A stretch of DNA of 64,000 bases from Leucaena leucocephala (GCA_037074615.1 CM073536.1:1989001-2053000), one strand, 5' to 3'; positions 33,824 through 46,743 are shown, numbered from the stretch's first letter. The notes: a model not told the origin generated them from the sequence alone. Made by a program: numbers and translations.

Positions 33824-36800
33824 CTACTTCCAACCATCAGACCATTCAGCTTCATCAGTAGCAGCTGGTTTAGGCAACTCCGAATCAGATGGAGGTGGAT
33901 CTTGACCCCATTCCACATCTTCAGAGGGCAATTCGTTTTCTTGGAAATTTCTGAAGCCAGAGTCCTCCTGAACCTCCAGTCTCTCAGGAAGCGAACAACC
34001 AAGATAAGATGAATTGTCCACACAATGCCACAACAGTTTGTGCCAATAGTAGTCCTGTCAAATGACAAGTACAATATAGTTTATCAAAATCATATGCTTG
34101 GCCATGTCACCCCAGATTTATGATTTTAAGCTATAGAATACATACTTGATTCTGATGTAATGCAACACTCAGTTACATACGATCAAGTTTCCACATTCAT
34201 GCCATAAAGTTGATCATAAAAAAGTTTATTCATTCTCAATAAAAAAGAGGTTTTACTCATTTAATTAATCATATGACTTGTTTGTCAAAAAGCAATACTA
34301 GAGACTATCGGCGGATTCCTTTTATAATCAGCCTAGCATAAAAAAGATCATAAAATTATTAAATCATCACACTAATCACAAATTGTTAGTAAAAAGGAAA
34401 TTACCCGAGAGATTATGTGAGGATTCCCAATAATAATCAGCAGTGATATGGCACGGGTTATAGCAACATTGAATCTTCGATGATTGCTCAGGAATCCCAA
34501 ACAGTGTACTCTGTCAAAGTCATTATGTTTGATTGTTGAGCGAACGGTTGATATTATAATAACTCGTCTCTCCTGTCCCTGAAACTGCTCAACACTTCCA
34601 ACTTTAATCTCTGGCAAATCTATACTTTCAAGTGTCTGCTTTATTTTAAGTACTTGTTGCCTATATGGTGTTATAATCCCAATGTCTTCCTCCTTCATGT
34701 TTCCATCGTTTGTAAGTTTCTTGACTAGTTCTATAACCTTACTCACTTCAATTCGGTTGAACCATGATGGATTACTCCCTTCTCTTTCATCACATCCTTG
34801 GATGCCAAAGAAGAGAACGGGGAACTCCTTATTTGGGATGAAGTCTTCATTCAGCAACGAAAAACTATTATCATCCCTGCATGCAATCAATTCTTCTTCA
34901 TAAAACAGCTTGGAAGGGAGATGTAATATTTGTGGGTGACATCTATAGTTTCTAATCAATCTGGTTAAATAATTATCATCTCCATAGGAGTATAATTCAC
35001 ATTCAAACAATCTTTCCAAGTATGATTTCCCCAATCCATTGCTTTCAGATTCCTTGGAATATATTACTGGACCCAACTGCATTGGGTCTCCGGCAACAAT
35101 GACAACAGTCTCCCTTTTGCAGAGATGAGATATAGGGATCATGGTTTCTGGTTCTGAAGCTTGTCCAGCCTCATCCAAGAAAATGTGTGAAAAGTGACCT
35201 CGAATGACATCTTCAGCATAAAGAAGACAAGCACTCATATAAGTTGATACTATGATCTTATATTGCATTAGAGCACTGACTGGAGGGCATTTAAACACAC
35301 CCTCATCGAAGTAGCAGAAGCGCTTAAGCTCAGATTTGATTTCCTCATAAGGCCTCGTAGATGCATTAAGCCTAAATATTTCCTCATCTCGAAATTCGAC
35401 AGCCTTTTGACCAAGGAGTTTCTCAAGTAAGTAGTCTGCAGCACTATTTGAGGGTGCACAGATGAGAATATGAGCTTTCCTATGATTTTTGTAGAGTTGG
35501 AGGACTGCTTCGACTATTGTACTAGTCTTTCCTGTACCTGGAGGACCATGAATCAGATAAGGAGGTGCACCTTTGCATCCAAGAATCTTCTTGATTGCAA
35601 GCATCTGCTCCTCATTAATATTACCAGAAATAGGAACCAAATGAGATGTTTCAATGCGCCTCCTTCTAGATGTCTCATGCGGAAATAGGAATTCACTTCC
35701 TAGGTTTTCTGCAGCCTCAACTGCCTGATATAACCGTCTCATATTGAGCCTATTATATGTGAAGTGAACGTTGTAGACGTCTTCATCTCTGTGGACAAGA
35801 TGAAATTGAGGATCAAACTTCAAATGTACTTCGTCAGCCTCAACACGGTGGACAAAACCCTGCACAAGTCCACTTCAATTAAACAACATAGGCCGAAAAT
35901 CCTGGAGATAACAAATAATACAGGCACATTCGCAAGTAATTAATGACGCAGTGCAAAGGAATTCAACCATATATGCCGTTTCTTTGTAATAATTTTATTA
36001 TCACCGTCATAGGAATTAATTTTGGAGATCTTGATGCGAAACAGCGGAGGGAAAGAGGAGGGAGAACATGAGAAAAAAGAGGGAGAAAATTGTGAAAAAT
36101 TGAGGGAGAAATGGAAGAACTTGAGGGATAAAATGAAGGGAAAATTAATCTGCCAATCCTTGTAGTTTCAGCCAATTTTGAATTAGGTCCTTATAGTTTT
36201 TTTTCTTTTTATTCCATCCTTATTGTTTATTTAAGCATTAGCGGAGGTCCTTCCGTTTGTTAATGTTGCATCTGCCATTAGTTTAGCTGTGGGGGAGGTG
36301 GCATTGAATAAAATCCAAGTAAGCGACCATCTTCCTCCTCCACCCGTGCCTACAACTTCACCAATCCTCTCAAAGCACACAGTGCCTTTCTCGCCTGTCC
36401 CCAAATTCACCAATCACTGGTTGCAGAGAAATCTGAGAAATAATTTGTGATTATAATCATATATTGATTTCATCCATGGAGGATTCTGGATTGTTAAATA
36501 CCAAGTAAGAACGGAAAATAGATTTAATTTTAATTTGAATGGCTGCAGCGTCCTTGGCTGACTACTGGAGCCATTGGAGGCTATGCAGCGAATGGTGGCG
36601 GTGGTGGCTTGTGTGGCCGCATCTGTGGTAGCAGTGATGGCCATGGCGTGTTTCTTCTCATCGTCAGCAATATGTGTCAGTGATTTAGAAGCGACATCGT
36701 TTGATTCTGTAGGAGTTGTCAATGTCGTTAGCAAGGATGAGGATCTTCAGAAGCTCCATTGTCGTTTTTCTTTGGGAGTTGTGGTGGAAGTGGTTGGCGG

Positions 36801-39800
36801 GGTTCAATCTTGTTGAGGAAGGTCGGTGGTTTTTGAACATCTGTGTTTGTCTATCTTTCTTGCCAATCAAGATGCTTAGAAGCCATTTGCTGGTCTTTCC
36901 CGTGTGAGAGGAGGGAAGCTAACATGGAATAGAGAGATGGAGAAGAAAGGAACAAGACGAAATGCAGATCTCTTCTTCTTCTATGGAGGTTCTGTTACAT
37001 AATTATTCCAAGAGGCAAATTCTTCATCTTTATTTCACAAATGATGAATCTGAACCACAGAGTGAAGCTTCTGCAAGAAGAGATAAACGATGATGGTGGT
37101 GCGAGAGAAAATGAACTGTGTGAGAGAGAAGATAGTGTTCGCTGGAGGAGACTAAATGGGGGAGGAAGAGAAAGAAGCGGAGGGAGGAGGGAGATGATTG
37201 CTTAGTCAAATTTTATTCAATGCCACATCACTTCCAGCAGAGCTAAACTAACGGCAAATGCAATATTAACAAACGGAAGGACCTCCACTAATGCTTAAAT
37301 AAACAATAAGGATGGAATAAAAAGGTAAAAAACTATAGGGATCTAATTCAAAATATGCTGAAACTATAAGAACCGGTAGATTAATTTCCCCTAAAATGAA
37401 CAAAAATTTCTCAACTTCATTCAATTCATGAAAAAGGTCTACAAGTGAATAATCCTAGGTCTATTTATAGAGCCCTAGCCCAAGTCCCAGTTAAATTATC
37501 CAACCCTAAAAGATAAGATAATGATAAGATAAAAGATAAATCCCAATGAATCCTTATTCAAATCTGAATTCAAAATAAAACTAAAAATACTACATATATC
37601 CTTACTTGAATACGATAGTTTAATAATTTCAATTTTTAAAACCAAAAATCTTAATTATGATTCCCATCAGATCTTACATCTTTATTTTAGTTGATTTTAA
37701 GATAACTACCGTAGAAGTAAAACCCTAAACGAACTAGATCGCTTGGGAAAGTCCAAGAAGATTTATTACTTGGAAATCAAAATGTATTATGACTATAAGG
37801 TACTAAAAACTTAATTTTATGTGTGTTCAGCCTGGGAGGTTGTCAATTAAAAACAAAACATTCAATATTAAATTATGCTGTGAAGTGTGAAACCTCTGCC
37901 ACCACTTTTGACATGAGACTTGAAAAGAAACTTATTAGTAAAAGATGGAGAAATAAAATGAAAGTAAAGTGTCTTAGAAAAGTTAAAGGGATTGAATTGG
38001 TAAATGAAGATCCCATGAAAAGTATATAACTGTCGCACAGACTTAATTAGAAAGTAGACAATTGCATAAAAGATATCATTTCTTGTTGTAACATACTAGT
38101 GTTTTTAAATGATATACATTCATCTCAACTTTGAATTGTATCTAAAGGCAAAATAGTAGGCACTTCGGAGAAGCCAAATCAATCTATAGTTACTCTCGAT
38201 TAAATCTGTCAATCCAAATATTATCTGGCATTGTCAGCAAAAAATACCTAAAGTGATATGAGGAGGTTTTTTGCGTTCAAGGGTCATTAAATTGATATAT
38301 CAAAGTGATATAAGTCACTAGTCTATCTCTGTTTTTTTTAATATATATATATATAGAAAATCATTGATATCATTTACAACAGCAAATTGGAAAATGTGTG
38401 ACTAACTAGGAGCTTGTAATGTTAGCATGTTATGAAATATAAATAATATTTAAATAGTAGTTAATGACAGTTACTGATAAGTAAATTTTAATTACTGTCT
38501 GTTAATATTAGGCATATAGCCGTTAGGAGGTTCGTTAACAGTAAGGATCTAAGCCTATATATAGGGCTCTAAACAGCTATTGTAAACAGATTATGATGTG
38601 ATTAGTGAACTTTTCAGTGCATTACTCAGAAAACCTCTCTTCTATCTCCCTCTCTCTTGTTTTCTTCCTTGAACCCCTATGTTCCCTATCTTAGATATTA
38701 ACTACTATTTAGATATTATTTATATTTCATAACATAGCATATGATGACTAGTTCATAAAACCACATTCTAGTAACTAGCATAAAACAGCACTTCCGAGCT
38801 TTACATTTTATGTAAGTGAAGAACACAGGACATGTCATATCTGTCAATAAGAACAAACCTGGTAAGCAGGCACGTTATCATTATCATGTTCAGAGGCTAA
38901 TTTGGCAAGAATAAAGTCCCCATGAACCAGTGATGGCCTTCTCTCAGCTAGCCCTGGAACCTCCAATGACAAGGATTGATTCGCCTTTTTCCTCATAGTT
39001 ACGCATTCCATATCATAGGTCCTCATGTCTTCCTAAAAGCATAAGTCACTAGTCAAGCAAATAACAGAAACAAAGATAAGCCTTTTCTTTTCTTTTTCTT
39101 TTTGGGTTAAAGGGCATTTTTGCCTTTAAACTATTCTCGCAGGAACATTAGGTATCCTAAACTATCAGATTTTTCATTAGCAAATAAGGTTACCTCCAAT
39201 TGTAGCTCTTCCATCATAATTAATGTTTTGAAAAAAGAAGCATAACTCCTCTTTGTAAGACCTCTTTCAATAGCATCAGGGATCTGATTGCTCTCCAGCA
39301 TGTCTCTTGTTTCCTTGGGGATGTCATATGTTGGAAGCCAGTTCTTGTGTGCACGATTTCCCTTCCTCCTAGGTCGTGTACCAGCAACAAAAGTATTTAC
39401 AACAAATTTTTCTTTCTTTCTTCCTTTTGAATAAGGCTTTTTGGAAGCCAAAGACTGGGAGATTTTGTCTTCAGCTAAGAGAAAAACTGTCCTTTCTATT
39501 CTTGCATCCCCTGCATCAACATACACAATTGTGGTGTGCAATCCCATTTCCTTTGTTTTGCAAGACAGCCACACTTTCAAAATCTCATTAGGTTGAAGCA
39601 TCCTGTCCTCCAAAGAAAAAGACTCTAGAAAACCTTGAATGCTATCTGCACTTAAATTTGCTGATGGAGGTTCCATCAGAGAAAGCGTGAAACAGTCCTC
39701 AGGACTTGAAGCAAAAATATGAACACTCCACAGTTCCACTGGTTCATTGGTGGTGTTCTTGATCGTTATTACATCTACAGCAGTACGGCCAACACATACT

Positions 39801-39961
39801 GATTGTGGCTTGCCATTCACCAATGGAAATGGAACAGATATGACAATAGGGTCCTCTTCGTTTGGAGCATAACTATAGACAGATTTCTCTTCCTCAAAAT
39901 CTAGAAACCCTATTTCTGCCTTGCTTCCTATAACAGAGCGTTCTTCATCTGAAGTACTCAT
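33824..39961 (-). CDS. SDE3: SDE3-type RNA helicase (RNA silencing)
   Basis: Four exons on minus: 39961-39194, 39032-38859, 35859-34405 and 34054-33824. All are phase 0 with GT-AG borders, giving 875 residues. The N-terminal part (1-314) is the SDE3-specific region (YDMECVTMRKK, SLEVPGLAERRPSLVHGDF). The superfamily 1 helicase core lies in exon 3: Walker A GPPGTGKT (about 420), DEAGQASEPE (about 544), GDPMQLGP (about 571), NYRCHP, VEQFQGQE (about 737) and NVAITRA (about 778). SDE3, the plant MOV10 relative, is a cytoplasmic helicase that acts with RDR6 and Argonautes in siRNA amplification and antiviral silencing. The tail ends EWSDGWK and has only two GW/WG motifs, fewer than I recall for Arabidopsis. 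The 3-kb second intron (35860-38858) hosts a MULE and a solo LTR, yet its splice sites are intact. Confidence 0.92.
36129..37400. mobile_element. MULE (Mutator-like) with long TIRs and 9-bp TSD, in SDE3 intron
   Basis: The element occupies 36138-37391 (1,254 bp). Its ends are long inverted repeats of about 150 bp: the left begins gggaaaattaatctgcc and the right, reversed, ggggaaattaatctacc. Both then run through tagtttcag, ttttgaattag and ttattgtttatttaagcatt. The 9-base target duplication taaaatgaa is exact at 36129-36137 and 37392-37400. The interior has no transposase frame; it holds GC-richer segments that may be captured host sequence. It is related to the element at 55321-56297. Confidence 0.88.
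38423..38739. mobile_element. Solo LTR with 5-bp TSD, in SDE3 intron
   Basis: The 307-bp element 38428-38734 starts tgttatgaaatataaat and ends atttatatttcataaca (TG...CA). Its terminal repeats are unusually long, about 37 bp inverted. The direct repeat tagca is exact at 38423-38427 and 38735-38739. Inside are a TATA-like tatatatagg and a pyrimidine-rich stretch, as expected of an LTR. It differs in sequence from the LTRs at 51190 and 53038. A short MITE with a 5-base duplication is the alternative. Confidence 0.65.
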
Positions 39962-41170
39962 TTAAATCTGCTGTGCACAACTTCAGTTTAGTCCTGCATA
40001 AAATATTTAAGATATTGTAGAGTAAGATTTACAACAAAGGATAAAACACGGGAGGTAGGTAGGAAGGGAGAGTAGCTACAGGTCCACAAGGCTATACACC
40101 ACTAAAAATAAGGCATCAATCAATGGAGAAACTCTTGACTGGAGAAAACAAATGCAAGGCACTATATAAAATTGTAATACTAAAGAGAAATCAGAGTGCC
40201 ACGGACATCTCAACCACCTGCCGATCTTTCCCAAAACATGATCACCCAAACATATATCTATGTAAGAAACCCCAAAAGGTTGGCAAGAAAAAAAAAACAA
40301 GAAACCCCAGAAGCTCAGGGAAGGGTTAGAGGGATGAGAAAGACGAGAGTGGAAAGAAATTTATGCGCGAAAGTGGTTTTACCAATCTCAGGAAGCCGAG
40401 GAGAGAAAATTTGAAGTGTGAACCTATTTTAAAATTCCTGAATTACACAGTTATCCTCAATAAACATGTGTAGGTAAAAACGAAAGAATGTGCACTAAGT
40501 AGGACTTCTACGGTATTATAACAATGAACCTACACCGCACAAAAATATAAACTTCGTATATAAAGATCGCCAGGAAAACGAAGAGAGACAAATGAAATGG
40601 AGAAATAGGTAAAGGTTAAACCATGTATGTAACGATGACGAGTAGCTCCTAACAACAGAGGTAAACGGAAACCATCTTCAATCGAAGCCCAAGTTCATGA
40701 TCCTACTTAAACTAACCCACATGACAAGTGACTGGAACACTATGAGCGAAGTTAATTGATCAAATGATTAAAGTATCTTAATTTCTATGATTAAACTACT
40801 TTTACCGTTCGGCTCCTTTTTCTCCTTGAGCAAATGCATCAAACACACTTTAGTTTCCCAGAGAAGTAAATAATCCTTCACAAAAACAAATTTCATATAA
40901 AAAAATAAACGAAAGCAGGAGATACAACGCTCAAGTCTTCGCGGCAGCAATTCGTTGTTTTCTTCTCTATAGCACGCTCGCAATTCTCATTCTCATCCTC
41001 GGACCGAAATGCCATGATCAATTGGCAATTCTTAAAAGAGGCGCAGACGACCCCACAAATGGAATGGACGTATGGGCTAAGATAGTTATTTACAAAATCT
41101 CCAAGGGTATAATGGGCTGCACAACTGAAGGAGGATGGTTCCGTTACTTCCGTACCCACTGATCCCACTG
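39962..41170 (-). other. Probable SDE3 5' leader with an intron, and promoter
   Basis: Upstream of the SDE3 start, minus-strand sequence has a good acceptor (tatgcag, near 39996) and a plausible donor (aacggtaaaag, near 40806). A 5' UTR intron of about 0.8 kb is therefore likely, with the first exon reaching towards 41100. A minus-strand frame in that exon (41168-40893) is probably untranslated. This is inference from splice signals only. Confidence 0.35.
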
Positions 41171-41373
41171 AGACAAAGGACTATGTTTTTTTGTTGCACA
41201 CATGGTTTACCAGAGATTTACCCGACTATATTCAAATTCGACCCGCGTCGTGTACCTGACTATGGTAGGTGAGTCTCCCAGATTTTCTACATTCGTCAAT
41301 ACTCGAATTCGAGACCTTGCTTAAGTGATACCGAACTGCTTACTATTCGGATTAACTCCGAGGCAAAGGACTA
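41171..41373 (-). mobile_element. Au-like SINE with target duplication
   Basis: The element 41184-41360, minus orientation, has the family body (gacccgcgtcg, cgaattcgagacc as seen on plus). The direct repeats agacaaaggacta (41171-41183) and aggcaaaggacta (41361-41373) differ at one base. Confidence 0.8.
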
Positions 41374-42510
41374 ATAAAGTCCTATTCTCAAAAACGAGCC
41401 AACCCAGCTCTTATGGGCCTGACTCCAAGAACCTAGTTAACATGGGCTTAAATCTATAAATTATTTTAACCCTAATTTTTTTTAATACAAGAGAGAGCTA
41501 AATGCCCGATATCAATAATCTATATTAGAAAGGGATTAAATCTCAAACCATCAGAGATAACCAAAAACTCCAAACGTGGATGACACAAATATAATGTTAT
41601 CGTAGTAGTCAAACCTTCTTTAGTCATAACATCTACTACTTTGTTATGATCTCTTGGAATGTACTGGAATTTCAATTTCCAAGACTGTTAGAGGAGTCTC
41701 TGTATTTGTAGCACTATCATATTGCATCTATTCACGTTTTTATTAGACAACCACATTCTTTAAATCAGATTCCAATATAATTTAACTCTAAATTAAAATT
41801 TGTTTTAAACTCAATCTTAATAAATCAGGCTTATGGTCCGATCCAAAAAGTCCATATAGCTTCTTTTAAAAATAATTTAAATTTCTCATTATCATAATAT
41901 ATATAAAGGATAAAAGTGAATGTCTAAAATATCAAATTAAGCTCCAACCTAAATAATACAAATATAAATTTTAAAGAACAAAGAACAGGCAGAGGATGTT
42001 CTTTTGTTATAGTCTAAATGGTATCCACCAACCAATTATTAAAGACTAATCTTTTAGAGGTATAGAAATCACTAAAATGGGTTTTAACTTTTCTAACAAT
42101 ATTAGAGGAAGATGTGTTATGTCAACTTCCAAGTGTCAACAATAAAACAGGCTTATGGGTTAGTTTGAATACCTTTTTCGGAGCTTCAAAAACCATTTTA
42201 TGCTAGAAAAATTCCTAATTTTCAAAACTCAACCTTTACTTTGAAAGCCTACGACTCCCACTTTCTTCAAAAACTCATCCAATATCAAACGGGGCACCAA
42301 TTCATTTAAAGTTCTCAATGCAATGTACCTCATAATCTCACTATCATGTCGTAAATCGTCCTGGTTAGACGTGAATTAAAAAAATACAAGAACAAAAGAT
42401 CCACCTTTTAGGTATTCAGAGGCCAATATTTGTCAGGATATCACAAACACATTACAACTTAAGTGGGAAGAAGAAAGTGTAAAGGGTGAAAAAAAAAAAA
42501 ACACTAACAA
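41374..42510. other. Spacer downstream of PBD
   Basis: No gene is recognised. The part next to 42510 is the PBD 3' UTR side, with an A run at about 42489-42501. Confidence 0.4.
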
Positions 42511-45195
42511 TCAGTGAACAGAAGCTGGAGGGACTTGTGCATCCTTGACTGACAGACGCCATGCATATTCTCTTGCTCCATCCTTGCCAACGATCTTTAT
42601 GACAAAGTTAGGAGGAGCCACAACGAGTCTGGATCTTATTTCCATAATGCATTTATCAACCAAATCAATTGCTTCTTCCACTGACATGCCACTATGGAAG
42701 TGTCTGTCCATCATCGATAGCGAAAAATACGAGCCATAACCAAAGGCTCCCTTGTCAACCTTGTGAAGTGAAGCAATGTAATCAATATAGTAGAGGGATG
42801 GGCCTGTTTCTTTGTCATAACCAGCCAGAAGGATGTTCACAGAGTATGGGTTCTGAAAAAAATCAAAGTCACACAGAAATCAATTTATTGTCCAATGTAG
42901 ATGTTAGTGAATTATATATACAACATACACGTGAGCATATGAACACCACTTAGATACATGCATTTAAAGTGATCTTTAAGGCTTAAATTAATTGTTACAG
43001 CTTGGTTGGTTTGATTCTTTTCTGTTTGTTTTTGTTTTCTTCCTACTCAAATGCTACAAAACTTTTTTTGGGAAGCAAAATGCTACAAAATTGAGTCTTA
43101 AAATCAAATGGTCAACAAGTTCCCTCTTTCACCTACTCAAATGCCTAAATCAATTATGCTCCAAAGCCTTAACCACGAGACATTTCTTTATTTTTCTTTT
43201 TGTCCTTTTGATCCAGTAGCTGGCAACTGCATGGATGGATGGGAATGGGGTTTGGGTTGGTGGGTGGGTCACAGGCATGTTGCAAGTCATATTTTACATG
43301 ATACCGTGGCCAAAAAAAGTTGCAGCACTAATAGAACATCATAAAACAAGAAAGATGAACATAAAAGCTACTTCGATTATAATGATTTGAATCAAAATAA
43401 CCACAGAAACTGAACAACCAACAAGTAATGCCATGCAAATTCCGGCTGCCGAGGCAAATACCAAATGAAAATCAACATTCATTCATCCATTGATCCCAAT
43501 TATCCGTCAGACAAGCAAAGTTATATATAAGCATTTCATATATACAGCCTTATCTTCCCTCAGAGATAATGTAGGTTGTATATGGAATTTTGTTCATCTT
43601 ATTTGACAGTCATAACTTGTAAGTCAAACACACTTGATTTCATGATGTACTTGATGACAAGCTAATTGTCCATGAATGATTGTAATTGGCAACCAGAAGC
43701 ATTCTTCATGAATCTATTCGTAACTTTGCAAATTTAAATAACAAGAATTAAATTACTTGCATGCCAAATAAGAAGCTATTTCACCATTCTTCATAGGAGA
43801 AATCTCTTGCATATTTAAAGAGATTAAACGTGTTCCAGAAGTCAATACATCATAAAAACCTAGGGTGGTAACAGGTAAGATTGGACAATGGCTTTAACTA
43901 TATTATTGCAAGCACCCTTGTTTTTCAAGTGAACTAAATATGCATAAAATTACAATTAGCTACAGAAGATTTCCCTAAACAATTCCTAGGCAAGCAAGAA
44001 TGAAAATAGCTCTTTAGTAAGAAAGTGAAGACATTTTTGTACAAGGAAGTACGGTATAACATAGGAGAAAAGAATATTACCAATGCTTAAAGTGGCCATG
44101 ATTCTATGATTCTAAGAAATCCAATCAAGGTTTTCAGATCCTAAACATTAACAGAAGGTTTTCGAGGCTAGAGGACAAAATAAGCCTAGCACAGCTAACA
44201 ACAGCAAGTAATATCTGAATTATAGAAGTCCCCCCTACTGTTTTTTCTAGTTGAATCAGAATATATTATTTCATAAAAGATTTATACAAGAAAATCAGGA
44301 ACTTACACCAGGGTACAGCCTGTAAAAAGCAATTTATATAATTATCCATAACTACATCCGAAAGCGCATTTCCGATGGGAGGTACATAACATGTAGATAT
44401 TAGGTCATGCTAATCTAACTATCTCTTATAAGGGCCGTTATAAGGACTATAATTAGATATATTTTCTCATATCTTTTCTATTAGGCATTTCAATAATATG
44501 ATAATGCGTTAAAAAAAATTAAGAAAAAATACTAACCATATACTGATAATGTTATTAATATTGTCTACTTTTGATTGAGAAATGAAAGTGAGAACATAAA
44601 TTACTGCGTATAAGTTTTTTTCGTAATATAAACATCCAGTCCAAAGTATGCATCTTGAAAATAAACTTTACTCCTTCAACACCAGCGCTACCAAATTTGA
44701 AAACTAAAATACACAAACGGAGGGGCTAAAAGCTGAAGTTTAAACCCGAAAACCTAAATTTTATCCAGTCAACCAAGTGCAATGCACAATTAGGTAGAAA
44801 CAGGGAAAGGGAATGAATATGTATTACCTTGCGCAAAGCAGTGGCGAGCTCACCACGGGTGAAATTTGCAGCAGCAGAAGTGGTCAAAGGGATCCCATTA
44901 CGGAACTGATAGAGCGCCACATTCTTCTGTATGTACTCCGTAAACTGAACCCTGCATCGCAACGAATCGCAATTCACTCAACGCCACTATCCCAACAGGA
45001 AAAAAGTATAAGAGAAAGACAGGAGTTAAGGTGGGACCTGTCTCCCGGCTCACCACTAGCGGCGATGAGCTTGTGAGAATCGAGGACCATGATCTTGTCC
45101 TCATTGGACTTGTGTACAAGGATGCTGTGCACTGCCGAGGTATCGGCCGCCACAACCACGAAGTCGTTGCCGACAAGACCAAAAACGCATTCCAT
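42511..45195 (-). CDS. PBD: 20S proteasome subunit beta type-2 (beta-4, PBD)
   Basis: Three exons on minus: 45195-45038, 44951-44828 and 42852-42511. All borders are GT-AG and phases match, giving 207 residues, the usual family length. The protein begins MECVFGLVGNDFVVVAADTS and contains KIMVLDSHKLIAASGEPGDR, NILLAGYDKETGPSLYYID, KGAFGYGSYFSLSMMDRHF and IEIRSRL-type C-terminal sequence. This is the non-catalytic beta-4 ring subunit; it lacks the N-terminal active-site threonine that other beta subunits expose. It assembles into the cytosolic and nuclear proteasome core. The second intron is about 2 kb (42853-44827) and no mobile element was recognised in it. The short upstream spacer to 45396 should hold the promoter. 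Confidence 0.93.
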
Positions 45196-45396
45196 CTACA
45201 CGATCTGCTTCTTCGCTCTCCTGGGTTAGTTTTGTTTTGTTATATCTGGCTCCCGCTCTTGGACGGGCTTGCCCAGGGAATGAAATATTGAAATATTTCA
45301 GCTATAGCGTTCGGGAGGAACAGGGTATTATTAGTGTTTTCAGTGAGACGGGTAATGGGCGGACTCTAATGTATCTCTCCAGCGGTGCTCTATCTA

Positions 45397-45942
45397 GTGC
45401 CTGTTTGGCAACGAGGTTTAAAAATCAATTTTAGCCAAAATCGCGGTTTGAAAATTTTTTACACAAACAGTAATTTTTGTTGAGAATTGATTTTAGGCAA
45501 AACCTCGATTTGAAACCTAGGTTTTGAATAAGCTACTGAAAATAGCTTTTTCTTTGAAACCTAGGTTTTGGATTATCCAATTACTATTATACCCTTACTT
45601 TTTCTTACACCCTCTCTCCTCTCTTTTCTCTATTATCTCTCCTCTCTCTTCTCTTATCTCTTTTTTTCTCTCTCCTCTCTCCTCTCTCCCTCTTATCTCT
45701 TTTTTTCTCTTTCCTCTCTCCTCTCTACACTCTCTTCTCTCTCCTCTTTCATCTCTCTTACTTTTAATCATATCATACCCTTTTTAGTAATTTACCAATA
45801 TAAAAAGTGATTCTACTACTAATCATCCAAACATCTTTATTCCCAAAATCTATTCTTCCCAAAATATATTCTACCCAAAATCTATTCTCCAGAATCTATT
45901 CTTCCCAGAATCTATTCTCCAAAAGCTAATCCAAACACACCC
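45397..45942. mobile_element. MITE-like DNA element, full-length copy
   Basis: The left end gcctgtttggcaacgaggttt and the right end (reversed) gggtgtgtttggattagcttt are imperfect inverted repeats. The left subterminal part repeats motifs such as aaacctaggtttt. The right part is nearly identical to 1-165. The middle is a pyrimidine tract. No coding capacity. The target duplication could not be fixed. Confidence 0.55.
45606..45762. repeat. TC-rich low-complexity tract
   Basis: A tract made of ctctc, tctctt and tttttctc units on the plus strand, inside the MITE-like element. The long Ser/Leu-rich frames across it are compositional artefacts. Confidence 0.85.
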
Positions 45943-46166
45943 ATAGTAGTTAACATATTCCTGGGCTACTACTAATTTAATCAGATTAAAAAATTTAATT
46001 AATATAATATATTTATTTTAAAATATTTTAATTATTTTATTTAATTTATTCTCTTTTTCTTATTAATAGAGATAATTTAAAAAAATATATTAAATATAAA
46101 AAATAGATTTTATATTTAAGACTAAAATTAACTTATTAAAATTATTCTTATATTAAGGATTGATAA

Positions 46167-46743
46167 TTATTCTTAGGGTAAAAGTGCATCCGGCACCCTA
46201 AATTAATTTTAGAGGAATATTAACACCCTAAAGTATTTCTTAAACTAATTTTGGAGGTACGACCAGTACTCTAAAATATTTAAATTGATACAATTATACT
46301 TTTTTACTAATAAAAATATAAATTTATGTCTGATTTATGTCACGTAAATTTTTTATTTTAATATATTATTATTTAAAATATCTTATGTATCATATTGTTT
46401 AAAAAAGAGTACTGAATAAATTCTAAAATTGACATTGTATATAATTCATATGTGAAGATTGAAAAATTTTATAGTTTATTTAGTATAATTTATTAAAATA
46501 ATATTATATATGTGACTTTTTAAATAATAATATTTAAAAAAAATTATGTGGCATGTATCAAATAAAAATTTATGTTTTTATTAACAAAAGGACAAAATTA
46601 TAATAATTTAAATATTTTAAAGTGTTAATTGTACCTCTAAAATTAATTTAAGGTGTTAATTATACTTTTAAATACTTTAAGATACTAATTACTCGTCTTA
46701 AAATTAATTTAAAATGTTAGATATACATTTACCCTTATTCTTA
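46167..46743. mobile_element. Small MULE with long TIRs and exact 9-bp TSD
   Basis: The 559-bp element 46176-46734 is almost all terminal inverted repeat: the left gggtaaaagtgcatcc and the right, reversed, gggtaaatgtatatc. Pairing continues for about 150 bases through caccctaaattaattttag and ttgtacctctaaaatta-type blocks. The target duplication ttattctta is exact at 46167-46175 and 46735-46743. No coding capacity. The ends differ from the SDE3-intron MULE, so it is another family. Confidence 0.85.

Noticed and set aside
36574..36816. 80-codon Val/Ala-rich frame in the SDE3 intron
   Set aside because: It lies entirely inside the MULE and matches no protein I know; low-complexity hydrophobic composition.
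40893..41168. Minus-strand open frame of 91 codons upstream of SDE3
   Set aside because: No recognised family. It lies where the SDE3 5' UTR exon is expected and has no coding features I can defend.
45524..45810. Ser/Leu-rich open frames of 80-87 codons
   Set aside because: They are translations of a TC-rich low-complexity tract inside a MITE-like element.
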